A stretch of DNA of 16,836 nt from Planctomycetota bacterium (GCA_029267795.1 JAJUHR010000006.1:1-16836); one strand, 5' to 3'. Counted from the stretch's first letter, positions 6,876 to 14,240 are shown. The notes: generated from the sequence alone by a model not told the origin. A program made the numbers and translations.

Positions 6876-6966
6876 GTAGGGCAGGTCATCGATCTGCCAT
6901 ATTTTTTGTAGGGCGGGCCTTTGGCCCGCCGCCAAATGCAGCTCGTAGGTCCGGGCCTGCCCGGAC
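6876..6966 (+). repeat. Three consecutive GTAGG-led mini-hairpins
   Basis: Each unit starts with GTAGG and continues into a tight palindrome of different sequence: 6880-6898 (GGCAGGTC, loop ATC, GATCTGCC, one mismatch), 6912-6930 (GGCGGGCC, loop TTT, GGCCCGCC, perfect) and 6949-6966 (GTCCGGGC, loop CT, GCCCGGAC, perfect). GTAGG starts at 6876, 6908 and 6945. The constant leader with variable but self-complementary stems argues for maintained hairpins rather than simple duplication. Confidence 0.65.
6880..6907 (+). terminator. Possible rho-independent terminator
   Basis: The hairpin at 6880-6898 is followed by ATATTTTTTG, giving a stem plus T-run on the plus strand, about 100 bases after the small gene ends at 6780. 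The stem is also the first of the GTAGG mini-hairpins, so terminator function may be incidental. Confidence 0.4.
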
Positions 6967-7047
6967 ATCATAGATCCAGCCTGTGCGGACCCCACGGCCT
7001 TGGTTGCCCTTGGCTCCCAACCACACCTGTCACCTACCCCAATGCGC

Positions 7048-7770
7048 CTACTTCGCCCGTTTCAGCGGCTGAAATTCGAACCTCTCCACAACCAGCTCCA
7101 CTTCCTGCTGGTTCGACGGCGGCTGGCCCCCGTACAGCCACAGGTTGATGTGGGGCTTCTCCGAGCTGGGCCGGGGGATGTTCGCCCCCGTGTACGTCCA
7201 GCCCCGCAGCGGCCTCCGCTGGCTCGTATCGTGCCCCAGGAAGCTGGCGAACTCGACCACCCGCGGTGTCCACACAAACCCGTGCGCCGACAGGCTCACC
7301 GATTTCCTCCAATCCGCACGGTTCACGTTCCCGGCCCGCTGCCACGGCTGGACCACAAACTGGTGCAGGCAGTAGTCCAACTCCTCCCCGAACCGCGACA
7401 GCTCGATATCGATCTCGTTGTGATCGTCCATGTACATGAACATGCCCACCACGGCGTTGCGGTCTAGCTTGTCAAAGGGCGTTGACAGGAAAAACAGATA
7501 CCGGCCAAAGCCGAGGGACTTGGTCCCCCACACCTCGGCGCATTGCCATCGGCCGCCGTACCGGCGGATCTTAAGGTGAAGCCGCCCCGCACCGTCCACC
7601 CAGACCGATTCTTCCGCGTCCGAAAAATAGTTGTTCCCCGGCAGCACCGGCGAGTCACTGGCTTTGACCATCCATTCGTGGTTAGACCAGCTGATGATGC
7701 GGCCAACCGCCGGCTGCGCCACCCACCCCAGCACCGATAAAAACGCGACCCCCAGAGCTATCAGATTCAT
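7048..7770 (-). CDS. Secreted GH16-like (lichenase/laminarinase-fold) protein
   Basis: The protein has 240 residues. A signal peptide (MNLIALGVAFLSVLGWVAQP) precedes a single concanavalin-like beta-jellyroll domain. The GH16 active-site pattern is present as NEIDIEL: Glu119, Asp121 and Glu123 match nucleophile, Asp and acid/base in the EIDIE form typical of lichenases. Other family-like parts are CAEVWGTKSLGFGRYLFF (the 'GYG' strand before the active site) and the closing strands INLWLYGG and VERFEF. GH16 enzymes cleave beta-1,3/1,4-glucans or galactans; the substrate here is unknown. The ATG at 7770 was chosen because it gives a clean signal peptide; an in-frame ATG at 7815, lying against repeat DNA with GGGAGAGGGGG before it, would add 15 residues. 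It lies downstream of lpxI on the same strand. Confidence 0.85.
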   Translation of the reverse strand: MNLIALGVAFLSVLGWVAQPAVGRIISWSNHEWMVKASDSPVLPGNNYFSDAEESVWVDGAGRLHLKIRRYGGRWQCAEVWGTKSLGFGRYLFFLSTPFDKLDRNAVVGMFMYMDDHNEIDIELSRFGEELDYCLHQFVVQPWQRAGNVNRADWRKSVSLSAHGFVWTPRVVEFASFLGHDTSQRRPLRGWTYTGANIPRPSSEKPHINLWLYGGQPPSNQQEVELVVERFEFQPLKRAK

Positions 7771-7815
7771 GCAGGGGTTATCGGCTTGTCCGCGGGCAGA
7801 CTTAGGCGGTTTCAT

Positions 7816-7950
7816 AAACCCCCTCTCCCGATTCGAGAGAGGGTTGGGGGGAGGGATGGACCGGTGGTTTTTCGGAGAATTTCCGGGGGTTTTACCCCTC
7901 AGCCGGCCTCTCCCCCGAGGGGAAAGGGGGTTTTGAAACCGGTTTTTAGG
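7816..7950. repeat. CCCTCTCCC-type palindromic repeat between lpxI and the GH16 gene
   Basis: Plus-strand CCCCCTCTCCCGATTCGAGA with GAGGGTTGGGGGGAGGG (from about 7820) forms a CCTCTC/GAGAGG hairpin. A second block CCGGCCTCTCCCCCGAGGGG with AAAGGGGG (about 7902-7931) is similar in style. Such CCCTCTCC/GAGAGGGTTGGGG units are dispersed non-coding repeats in many GC-rich bacteria. Here the repeat supplies the last residues of lpxI and abuts the upstream alternative start of the GH16 gene. Confidence 0.6.
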
Positions 7951-8822
7951 TTCGCCGACAACCCCATCCGGCCCACCACCGCGATCCCATACCGATCCGC
8001 CAGCTCCAGCAATGCGGGTTTCTCAGCCAGGATCACCTTGCCCGCTTCCACCACGAGGCACCGCCCCCCGCCCTGATACAAATGGCGGATCGTCTCAGGC
8101 CCCACCGTCGGCACGTCGAAACGCATGTCCTGCCGCGTCTTGGCGGACTTGATCAGCACCCACCCGCCCACCCGGCACAGCTCGCCCGCCCGCCGGATCA
8201 TCGCGTCCGTGCCCTCGATCGCCTCCACCGCGATCACTTCGCGCTCCTTTACCGCGATCGCCTGGCCGACGTCCAGATCGTTCATCCGCGTGACGATCGG
8301 CCAGCCGAACTCGATGTCCGCCCACTCCGACGCGCTGGGCTGGCGGCGCGTCAACACCCCCGGCTCAGTCAGGCAGTCGCGGATGTACCGTGTCGAGTCC
8401 ACCAGGGTGATGCCCCCTCGGGCCAGCTCCTCGGCCACGGCGCCGAGCAACGCCGCGCTCCTCTTGTCGTGCCGCAGCACACGATACCACAGCCTCGCCG
8501 CCCGCCAGTCCGGGGCTTGCCGCAGCAACCGCAGCGGCTCATACATCCGCGCCTTGCGCACCCGCCCGATCATCACCGCTTCGGACGCCCCCCACCGCCG
8601 CAGCAGCCGGATCCATCGCCCGATCCGGATCACCCCCGCGGTGGCGAACCGGTCGCACAAACCCGGCAACTCCGGCGCATACTGGTCGCGCAGCCCCACG
8701 CACGCCACAGCCCGGCCCGCGGCTCGGATCCCCCGCGCGGTCGTTACCGGAAGCACCCCCTGACCCGCGATCAACCCGATCGGTGGTTGGTCGGCAACTG
8801 GCTGAACCGGCGTCTCTTGCAT
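7899..8822 (-). CDS. lpxI: UDP-2,3-diacylglucosamine diphosphatase LpxI
   Basis: The protein has 307 residues. LpxI hydrolyses UDP-2,3-diacylglucosamine to lipid X and UMP in lipid A synthesis, replacing LpxH in many bacteria, and acts at the inner face of the cytoplasmic membrane. Family marks: IGLIAGQGVLPV (15-26), the first domain with VMIGRVRK, and the C-terminal DUF1009 domain with VEAIEGTDAMIRRAG (199-213) and VLIKSAKTRQDMRFDVPTVG (222-241), followed by KPALLELADRYGIAVVGR. The last 18 or so residues (LKTGFKTPFPLGGEAG at the end) lie past the conserved end and are encoded by repeat DNA. The start is ATG at 8822 with only a very close GGAG. It implies a lipid A-making diderm; no other lpx gene is in the window. 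Confidence 0.94.
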   Translation of the reverse strand: MQETPVQPVADQPPIGLIAGQGVLPVTTARGIRAAGRAVACVGLRDQYAPELPGLCDRFATAGVIRIGRWIRLLRRWGASEAVMIGRVRKARMYEPLRLLRQAPDWRAARLWYRVLRHDKRSAALLGAVAEELARGGITLVDSTRYIRDCLTEPGVLTRRQPSASEWADIEFGWPIVTRMNDLDVGQAIAVKEREVIAVEAIEGTDAMIRRAGELCRVGGWVLIKSAKTRQDMRFDVPTVGPETIRHLYQGGGRCLVVEAGKVILAEKPALLELADRYGIAVVGRMGLSANLKTGFKTPFPLGGEAG

Positions 8823-8898
8823 GGCTCCGCGGGACTTTCACCCCCATCACCAACCCGATCATATCAACCCCTGCCCCTCCTCGCCGCCTCATCGCTCC

Positions 8899-8920
8899 GT
8901 AGGGTGCGCTGTGCGCACCA
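8899..8920 (+). repeat. GTAGG-led mini-hairpin
   Basis: GTAGGGTGCGCTGTGCGCAC: GGTGCGC (8903-8909), loop TGT, GCGCACC (8913-8919), a perfect 7-bp stem. It has the same layout as the three units at 6876-6966. Confidence 0.6.
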
Positions 8921-8946
8921 AAACACAATCAATGGTCTTGGACTTC

Positions 8947-8976
8947 GAAGCCCACGGAGTGCACTCCGTGGGCTTC
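8947..8976. repeat. Perfect 30-bp palindrome
   Basis: The left arm GAAGCCCACGGAGTG (8947-8961) is followed with no spacer by its exact reverse complement CACTCCGTGGGCTTC (8962-8976). On the plus strand CTTTTTG follows, giving a terminator-like profile, but no plus-strand gene lies upstream within reach. It sits in the lpxI-bioD divergent gap. Confidence 0.75.
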
Positions 8977-8986
8977 CTTTTTGCGA

Positions 8987-9044
8987 GGGTGGCTGGGCCA
9001 GGGGACGGGTGGCTGGGGCAGAGCGCAGCGATGCCCCGGCATGG
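8987..9044 (+). repeat. One and a half copies of the CTGGGGC...GCCCCGG core
   Basis: GGGTGGCTGGGCCA (8987-9000) is a truncated copy. GGGTGGCTGGGGCAGAGCGC at 9007, followed by AGCGATGCCCCGGCATGG to 9044, is the most complete copy. CTGGGGC and GCCCCGG form the stem around AGAGCGCAGCGAT. It ends about 40 bases before the bioD start. Confidence 0.65.
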
Positions 9045-9085
9045 ACCACCCTTATGGATCTGAGCACCCGCTATATCATCCCCTC

Positions 9086-9868
9086 ATGCTCCCTCCACGA
9101 CCGCGATTGGCCAAGCCCGGCCTGTTTGTCACCGCCACCGACACGGGCGTCGGGAAAACCGTCGTCACCTGCGCGATCGCCTGGACGTTGCGGCAGGCGG
9201 GCAAAAAAGTCGGCGTGTGCAAGCCCTTCGGCAGCGGCTGCCGCTCCACCGGCCCACAGGGCACCTTGCTCCACCCCGACGCCGTCGCCCTGGCGCGATG
9301 GGCCGGCTACGACCAACCCCCAGAGCTCGTCAACCCCATCCGGTACGCCGCGCCCCTGGCCCCCGCGGTGGCCGCGGAACAGGATCGCCGACCGCCGGAC
9401 TACACCGCCCTGGCCCAAAGCCTCGAAGCGATCGCCGCAGCCAGCGACGTCCTGCTCCTCGAGGGCATCGGTGGCTTGCTCGTGCCCTTGGACAGCCAGC
9501 ACACCGTGCTCGATCTGGCGACTTGGTTGGGATACCCCGTGCTGGTGGTCACCCGGGCGGCCCTGGGCACCTTGAACCACACCGCCATGACCGTGACGCT
9601 GCTTCGTCGGCGGGCCTGTCGGGTCGCGGGTCTGGTGGTCAACGCCGGGCCCGCTGCGCCGCAGGCCCAACCCGATCCGTCGACCGCAACCAACCCCACC
9701 TGGCTGCAGCGCATGAACCGAGCGCCGCTCCTGGCACACCTGCCGCGCTGCGAGCCGCCCGTGGACCCCGAGCACGGCTCAATCCCCCAACCGATCTTGG
9801 ACGCCATCGGCCGCGTTCACTGGGGCGAAATCTGCGGCTTGCCCGCCACGGCCGGCAGCGGCGCCTGA
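9086..9868 (+). CDS. bioD: Dethiobiotin synthetase BioD
   Basis: The protein has 260 residues. It catalyses the ATP- and CO2-dependent ring closure of 7,8-diaminopelargonic acid to dethiobiotin, the step before BioB in biotin synthesis, in the cytoplasm. Visible motifs: FVTATDTGVGKT with the Walker A lysine (residues 14-25), VCKPFGSG (44-51, where the family has YKPVxSG), LEGIGGLLVP (125-134, the Glu-Gly-x-Gly-Gly metal/nucleotide motif), VVTRAALGTLNHT (154-166, family AxLGTINH), and VVNAG. The ATG at 9086 fits the family start; upstream in-frame codons come from repeat DNA. No other bio genes are nearby, so biotin genes are probably scattered. Its last 52 bases overlap the end of the AsmA-like gene on the other strand. 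Confidence 0.95.
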   Translation: MLPPRPRLAKPGLFVTATDTGVGKTVVTCAIAWTLRQAGKKVGVCKPFGSGCRSTGPQGTLLHPDAVALARWAGYDQPPELVNPIRYAAPLAPAVAAEQDRRPPDYTALAQSLEAIAAASDVLLLEGIGGLLVPLDSQHTVLDLATWLGYPVLVVTRAALGTLNHTAMTVTLLRRRACRVAGLVVNAGPAAPQAQPDPSTATNPTWLQRMNRAPLLAHLPRCEPPVDPEHGSIPQPILDAIGRVHWGEICGLPATAGSGA

Positions 9869-12800
9869 CTCGGCTTGCGGCGCGTCCCGAAGATCTCCTG
9901 CCACGATCGGCGGATCCCCTGAAAGCTCGAAGGCCTCGGCTCCGGCTGGTCCAGCGTGCCGTCCACGTGGATGCTCAGCAATTCGTCCTTGAACACTTGG
10001 AACAAGTCGCTCAGCAGCCCGAAACGCAGCCCCGCCGGGTTCTTCGTGAACATATCCACGTTCAGCTGCAGCGTGTTGTACCGCATCGTGCCCGTGCCCG
10101 CGATTTCGATCGTCGGGGCTTCGAACCGGATCGAGTCGAACCGCACCAGGTCGTCGTCGATCAGGTACCGCGCGCTGGCACGGTCGAACGACCGCGACGC
10201 GGGCAGGCTCAGGTTCATGATCTGCATCACCGCCATCGCCAGCGGCACCTCGTACAGGCCCGCGTCGCGGATCTCCACCTCCCCCCGCCCGCGGCGCCGG
10301 TTCGGGTCGGCCAGCGAACCTTCCACCGTCAGGCTCGCCGCCAGCACGCCAGTCTGCGGACGACCCACCGTCGCCGGCGAAGCCCCCGCACCCCCCTCGT
10401 GGTTGTTGGAATCCGTGGACGCCGTTTGTGATCCGGGCTCACCCCAATCCGGGTAACGCCCCGGGTGGATGAACGGATCCAGCGCTACGTCCTGGAGCAC
10501 CAGCCGGGTCCTGTACATCCCCGGTTCAGCCAGCACGATCTGCCCAGCCCCCAGCAGCGAGCCCCCGTAGCACCGGCCCCGCAAGTCACGAAGCACCAGG
10601 CGCTGCGGCGTCTCACCCGAGGCTAGGTGGATCGACAGGGGGCTGATCAGGCGACCCGCTGCAAGCAACCTGCGGGCGTCCAGGTGCAGGTCGAGCCACG
10701 GCTGTGGGGATTCCGCCGTTCGGTACGCCTCGATGTACAAGTCCCCGTTGATCCCGGTCAGCGGAACCCCAACGGTCGCCCCCGCATCCACCAACCGGGC
10801 CTTGCCTCGGAATTGGAACCCCGGCCGCTGCGAGCCGTTGATCTCCACAGACAGCCGGCCGTCTTGCAGCTGGTACGTGCCATGAAGATCGAGCTTGTCG
10901 ATAACGCTGACCACCTCCGCCGGAAGCAGCGCGCGCACCGCCGGGCTGAACTCGGTCGCCTCCGCCTCCAGTTGCAGCTCGACGTGCTGTTCCTCTCCCA
11001 GGGTCGCCGTCCCGGAAGCGTAAAACCTGCCGCCCTCCAGCGTCCCCCCGACCCCCTCCAGGGCCAAGTGGTCGGGCGTCAGGGTCAGCTTGCCACTCAT
11101 GTTTGACAGGGTCACCGTGCGTTGCTGCACGTCCATCCGCAGTTGTTTGGGGGATAGTTCGAGGCGGTACAGGGCATCGCGGTTGCCACCGGTCTGATAT
11201 TCCAGGGTCGCGTCAACGAGGCCCTCCACGCGCAGCCGCTCCCGCAGCTGCCGGGCCCGCGTGCCGAACGGGTTATCCGGAGGCAGCAGGTCCAGCACCG
11301 GCTCCCGCAGGTCCAGATCCCGAGCCTGCAGGACCACCGCCAGCCGCTGCTCCCCATCGGCCCACCGGCTGTCCGCAGAAAACGTAAGGGAGCTTTCACC
11401 GTGCCGCCCCCGCAGCGAATCGACCCGTGCTCCCCCGCGTCGCAGCTCAACGGCGCCGGCGAGTTGCTCGACCTTGAACCCCCCGCCGTAGGGCGCCGCC
11501 GAGCCGTTCTGGAAGTCCAGTGCGATGCGGTAATCCAGCTCACCTTGCTCGTCGGTGAAGACCTCGCCACCGCCAGCCAGATCCCCGCGCAGCCGCAGGT
11601 CCCGCAACGTCTGCTGTGGACCGGGGGGAACCGTAGCCAGCGCCAGCTCATCCAGCGGGAGGCGCAGGTCTCCCACGCTTACCCGCACGCGAGCCATAGC
11701 CCGCCCGCCGTCCTCGCTGGGGGTCGTTTCGATCGTCCCGCTGACCTGTCCGGACGCGCCCGTCGGCCCGCGCAGTTGCACCCCCTGCAGGGTCGTGCGA
11801 TCCCGCGTGATGCGGATCAGACCCCCTTCAGCCCGCATCGGATACGCCCAACGGCCCATCACCAGGTTCACCCCCGCCGGCCGCAGCTCGATCGTGAGTT
11901 GGTGCTTGGTGTCCGGGCCGCGCTCGCGTTCGACGATCACATGACACGTGGCCCGTCCCCCCAGCTCGAACACGGGCGCCGGCGGTTCTGACGGCGCTGA
12001 CGGCACAGCTAAATCCTCGCTCGAACCCCCGGCGGCATCCGGATCCGGTATCGCCCGCGAAGCCGCACCCCCGCCTCCCGCCGCAGCTTCACGCAGCGAC
12101 CCCTCCTCCGCCCATCGCCCTCCGCGGCCTACGCCCTCCCCAGCGGCCCGGATCAAACCCCGATCCAGCAGCGATCGATACGCCTGCTGGTCGAAAAACA
12201 GGTCCGCAACCCGCCGGTGCTTCTCGGGCAGAGCCGCATACAGAACCTCGTCGATGGGGGCATCCTCAGCGTCGATCGTCAGGTTCACCCGGGGATACTT
12301 CCCCGGCGGCGTGACTTCGCCCCGGATCGTCACACGAGCCCCGGTCGGCCCACTGCCGGTCAACTCCACGATCTCGATCCGCTCCGCATCGAAGCGCAGT
12401 TCCCCCGCGACCTCATGCAGCGGGTAGCGAAACTTCTCGTAGCACAACGTCGCATCCGACACCCGCACGACCCCCTCGTAACACACCGCCCCGCCCGGCT
12501 CGTCGCGGTGCACCTGGACCAGCGCCTCGAACACCCCGGTAGGGGAGAACCGCTGCATCTGCTCCTGCACCGCGGACGGGAGCGTCGGCAGGTGCCGCGG
12601 CTGGGTCGGGATCGCGAACGGGTTGGTCCGGATCGACAAGCTGAACGGCGCGTCCCGATGGAAACCCTCGACCCGCCCATCCACCTTGCACACCAAGTCC
12701 TCGAAGCGGCCCGTCAGGCGTTCGATGCCGATCGAATCGGGGCGGAACGTGAACAGGCCGGACACCTCCGTCATGCGGAAACCGTTCTCGCCGTGGGGCA

Positions 12801-13653
12801 GCGTGACCGCAGCGTCCTCGACCGCCACCTCCGCGCGGAACCCGCCCGGCTCGCCCGCGTCGTACCGGAACCTCGCCCAGCGCAACAGGCCTGCCGGGTC
12901 CAACCGCTGCCACAGGCGCCGCACCTCCCCCGGTAACATGCGTCCGCTCCCCTGGTCCAGCTGCACGTTCTCCAACTTGCCCTCGATCGAGCCCCGCACA
13001 AGGTTGATCCGGCCGGTCAGCGCCACCGCACCCCCGGACAAGTCCCCCGGGACTTCCTGCTGCAGGCGATAGAAATACTCCCCCGTGCCCCCGGGCATCG
13101 GGTTGATATACCCGTTGAAACGAACGCTTCCCCAGGGCTTGTAGACGCCCCCCTCAGCTTCGCCAAATCGCACCTCGCCCCCACCGACGTAGACGTCCGG
13201 GATCGTAGCCACCACCGCAGGTGCCGGACCCACCGGCTCGGCAGGCCTCCACAGGCTCTGCAGGTTGAACCGATCCGCTTCGGTATCCTCGGTGACGTAC
13301 AGCACCGGTCCGATCAGGGTCACCGACCGCGGCTTGAATCGACCCCGCAAGAAGCTCGACACCCGGTGCTTGATCTCGACGCGATCGGCTTCGAAGATAC
13401 GCCCCGCCTCGCCCGATGGCGCCCGCAAACCCACGCTCACGTCGCGCAGGACCACCGTGCCGTCCCACCGCAGCACCGCCGACCTAACCCGCGCCTCGGC
13501 GCCCGTCGCCTCGGACAGCAACCGGCCCGCCGCGCCGGCGATGCTCCACGACAGCAACAGCCAGCCCAAACCGGTCACCACCGCCAGAACCAGCAACCCC
13601 GGCAGCACGAGCCGGCGAGCCCACTTCCCCAGCGGCTTAAATCCCTGCAGCAT
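9817..13653 (-). CDS. Large AsmA/TamB-like envelope protein
   Basis: The protein has 1278 residues. An N-terminal transmembrane helix (about residues 14-36, LVLPGLLVLAVVTGLGWLLL) anchors a very long beta-rich body. Features of the AsmA superfamily: the early RVEIKHRVSSFLRGRFKPRS and VTLIGPVLYVTED segment, repeated 'VRF.G/VDGRVEGF/IRGEV' strands, and a C-terminal domain with RASARYLIDDDLVRFDSIRF followed by TIEIAGTGTMRYNTLQLNVD. Known role: AsmA-like proteins form hydrophobic grooves bridging the inner and outer membranes and are tied to phospholipid transport; applying this here is inference. Two low-complexity stretches interrupt it: about 503-562 (Gly/Ala/Ser/Pro-rich) and a shorter Ser/Asn/Gly-rich one (near STDSNNHEGGAGAS). 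The ATG at 13653 is preferred; an ATG at 13755 would add 34 Arg-rich residues that look untranslated. Confidence 0.88.
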   Translation of the reverse strand: MLQGFKPLGKWARRLVLPGLLVLAVVTGLGWLLLSWSIAGAAGRLLSEATGAEARVRSAVLRWDGTVVLRDVSVGLRAPSGEAGRIFEADRVEIKHRVSSFLRGRFKPRSVTLIGPVLYVTEDTEADRFNLQSLWRPAEPVGPAPAVVATIPDVYVGGGEVRFGEAEGGVYKPWGSVRFNGYINPMPGGTGEYFYRLQQEVPGDLSGGAVALTGRINLVRGSIEGKLENVQLDQGSGRMLPGEVRRLWQRLDPAGLLRWARFRYDAGEPGGFRAEVAVEDAAVTLPHGENGFRMTEVSGLFTFRPDSIGIERLTGRFEDLVCKVDGRVEGFHRDAPFSLSIRTNPFAIPTQPRHLPTLPSAVQEQMQRFSPTGVFEALVQVHRDEPGGAVCYEGVVRVSDATLCYEKFRYPLHEVAGELRFDAERIEIVELTGSGPTGARVTIRGEVTPPGKYPRVNLTIDAEDAPIDEVLYAALPEKHRRVADLFFDQQAYRSLLDRGLIRAAGEGVGRGGRWAEEGSLREAAAGGGGAASRAIPDPDAAGGSSEDLAVPSAPSEPPAPVFELGGRATCHVIVERERGPDTKHQLTIELRPAGVNLVMGRWAYPMRAEGGLIRITRDRTTLQGVQLRGPTGASGQVSGTIETTPSEDGGRAMARVRVSVGDLRLPLDELALATVPPGPQQTLRDLRLRGDLAGGGEVFTDEQGELDYRIALDFQNGSAAPYGGGFKVEQLAGAVELRRGGARVDSLRGRHGESSLTFSADSRWADGEQRLAVVLQARDLDLREPVLDLLPPDNPFGTRARQLRERLRVEGLVDATLEYQTGGNRDALYRLELSPKQLRMDVQQRTVTLSNMSGKLTLTPDHLALEGVGGTLEGGRFYASGTATLGEEQHVELQLEAEATEFSPAVRALLPAEVVSVIDKLDLHGTYQLQDGRLSVEINGSQRPGFQFRGKARLVDAGATVGVPLTGINGDLYIEAYRTAESPQPWLDLHLDARRLLAAGRLISPLSIHLASGETPQRLVLRDLRGRCYGGSLLGAGQIVLAEPGMYRTRLVLQDVALDPFIHPGRYPDWGEPGSQTASTDSNNHEGGAGASPATVGRPQTGVLAASLTVEGSLADPNRRRGRGEVEIRDAGLYEVPLAMAVMQIMNLSLPASRSFDRASARYLIDDDLVRFDSIRFEAPTIEIAGTGTMRYNTLQLNVDMFTKNPAGLRFGLLSDLFQVFKDELLSIHVDGTLDQPEPRPSSFQGIRRSWQEIFGTRRKPSQAPLPAVAGKPQISPQ

Positions 13654-13858
13654 GGCTGAAAAGCCCCGCCCGTTCCGGCGGCTCGGCCTGCGGAGCTTCA
13701 CCGGGCGCCGCCCCTGCGCACGCCCGCACCCGCGGCGAAGGGCCGAATGATCCATTATCCTCTGTCACCAGGCCGCGGTCCCCGACGCAAACGAGCATCG
13801 GGTCACGCCGCCCCCGAGGCACGCCACTCGGTCGCACTCCACAAGGAAGGCACCCATC
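13654..13858. other. Divergent gap between AsmA-like gene and tRNA-binding gene
   Basis: This 205-base gap should hold promoters for both diverging genes. The only clear signal is the ribosome-binding site AAGGAAGG before the ATG at 13859. If the AsmA-like gene starts at 13755, the gap shrinks to 103 bases. No repeat family member was found. Confidence 0.45.
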
Positions 13859-14209
13859 ATGACGACCAAACCCACCATCACCTACGAAGATTTCGCGAAG
13901 ATCGACCTGCGCATCGCTACCATCCTGGCCGCCGAACCCCACCCCAACGCCGACAAGCTGCTCAAACTCCAGATCGACCTGGGCGGCGAGCAGCGCCAAC
14001 TCTGCGCCGGCATCCGCCAGTATTACGACCCGGCTTCGCTGGTCGGCAAGCAGATCGTCGTCGTCACCAACCTCGCGCCGCGAACCTTGCGGGGCGAGGT
14101 CTCCAACGGCATGCTGCTGGCGGCCAGCGAAACCGACTCCGGCGAAACACGCAACATCGTCATCCTCCAGCCCGCCCAACCCGTCAAGCCAGGCTCCCCC
14201 GTTTCCTGA
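13859..14209 (+). CDS. Stand-alone tRNA-binding OB-fold protein (MetRS beta / CsaA-like)
   Basis: The protein has 116 residues and is a single tRNA-binding domain of the EMAP II/Arc1p/MetG C-terminal type. Diagnostic stretches: ITYEDFAKIDLRIATILAAE (7-26), HPNADKLLKLQIDLG (28-42), RQLCAGIRQYYDP (46-58), LVGKQIVVVTNLAPRTLRGE (61-80), and SNGMLLAAS (82-90). AAGGAAGG about 8 bases upstream supports the ATG. In many bacteria this domain is fused to methionyl-tRNA synthetase; as a free protein it may act as the MetRS beta subunit or as the CsaA chaperone. The close match to KIDLRIATI and NLAPRTLRGEVSNGMLL favours the MetG-beta type. It diverges from the AsmA-like gene with no operon partner. Confidence 0.93.
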   Translation: MTTKPTITYEDFAKIDLRIATILAAEPHPNADKLLKLQIDLGGEQRQLCAGIRQYYDPASLVGKQIVVVTNLAPRTLRGEVSNGMLLAASETDSGETRNIVILQPAQPVKPGSPVS

Positions 14210-14240
14210 CCAGTTCGAGCGGCCGACGGGAAAGCCTCCG

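Larger units (their letters stand above)
6781..7047. other. Repeat-dense gap
   Basis: This 267-base gap between two convergent genes contains a box copy (6817-6840), a copy of the CTGGGGC core (6847-6873) and three consecutive GTAGG-led mini-hairpins (6876-6966). The last 80 bases show nothing I can name. Confidence 0.6.
8823..9085. other. Divergent gap between lpxI and bioD, repeat-rich
   Basis: This 263-base gap should contain the promoters of both diverging genes. It holds a mini-hairpin at 8899-8920, a perfect 30-bp palindrome at 8947-8976 and one and a half copies of the CTGGGGC core at 8987-9044. No clear promoter boxes were found. Confidence 0.6.

Noticed and set aside
6876..6966. CRISPR-like array
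   Set aside because: Only the 5-base leader GTAGG is repeated; there is no long identical repeat, no regular unique spacer and no cas gene.
8947..8983. Rho-independent terminator made from the 30-bp palindrome and T5
   Set aside because: No plus-strand gene ends upstream of it, and on the minus strand no T-run follows. It is kept as a palindrome, not as a terminator.
8082..9575. A 497-codon plus-strand open frame across lpxI, the gap and bioD
   Set aside because: It runs antisense to lpxI, then through intergenic repeats, then out of frame in bioD; composition is Arg/Pro/His-rich. It is a shadow of two well-identified genes.
9217..10431. A 404-codon plus-strand frame across the end of bioD and the AsmA-like gene
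   Set aside because: Arg/Pro/Gln-rich, no motif, out of frame with bioD and antisense to the AsmA-like gene.
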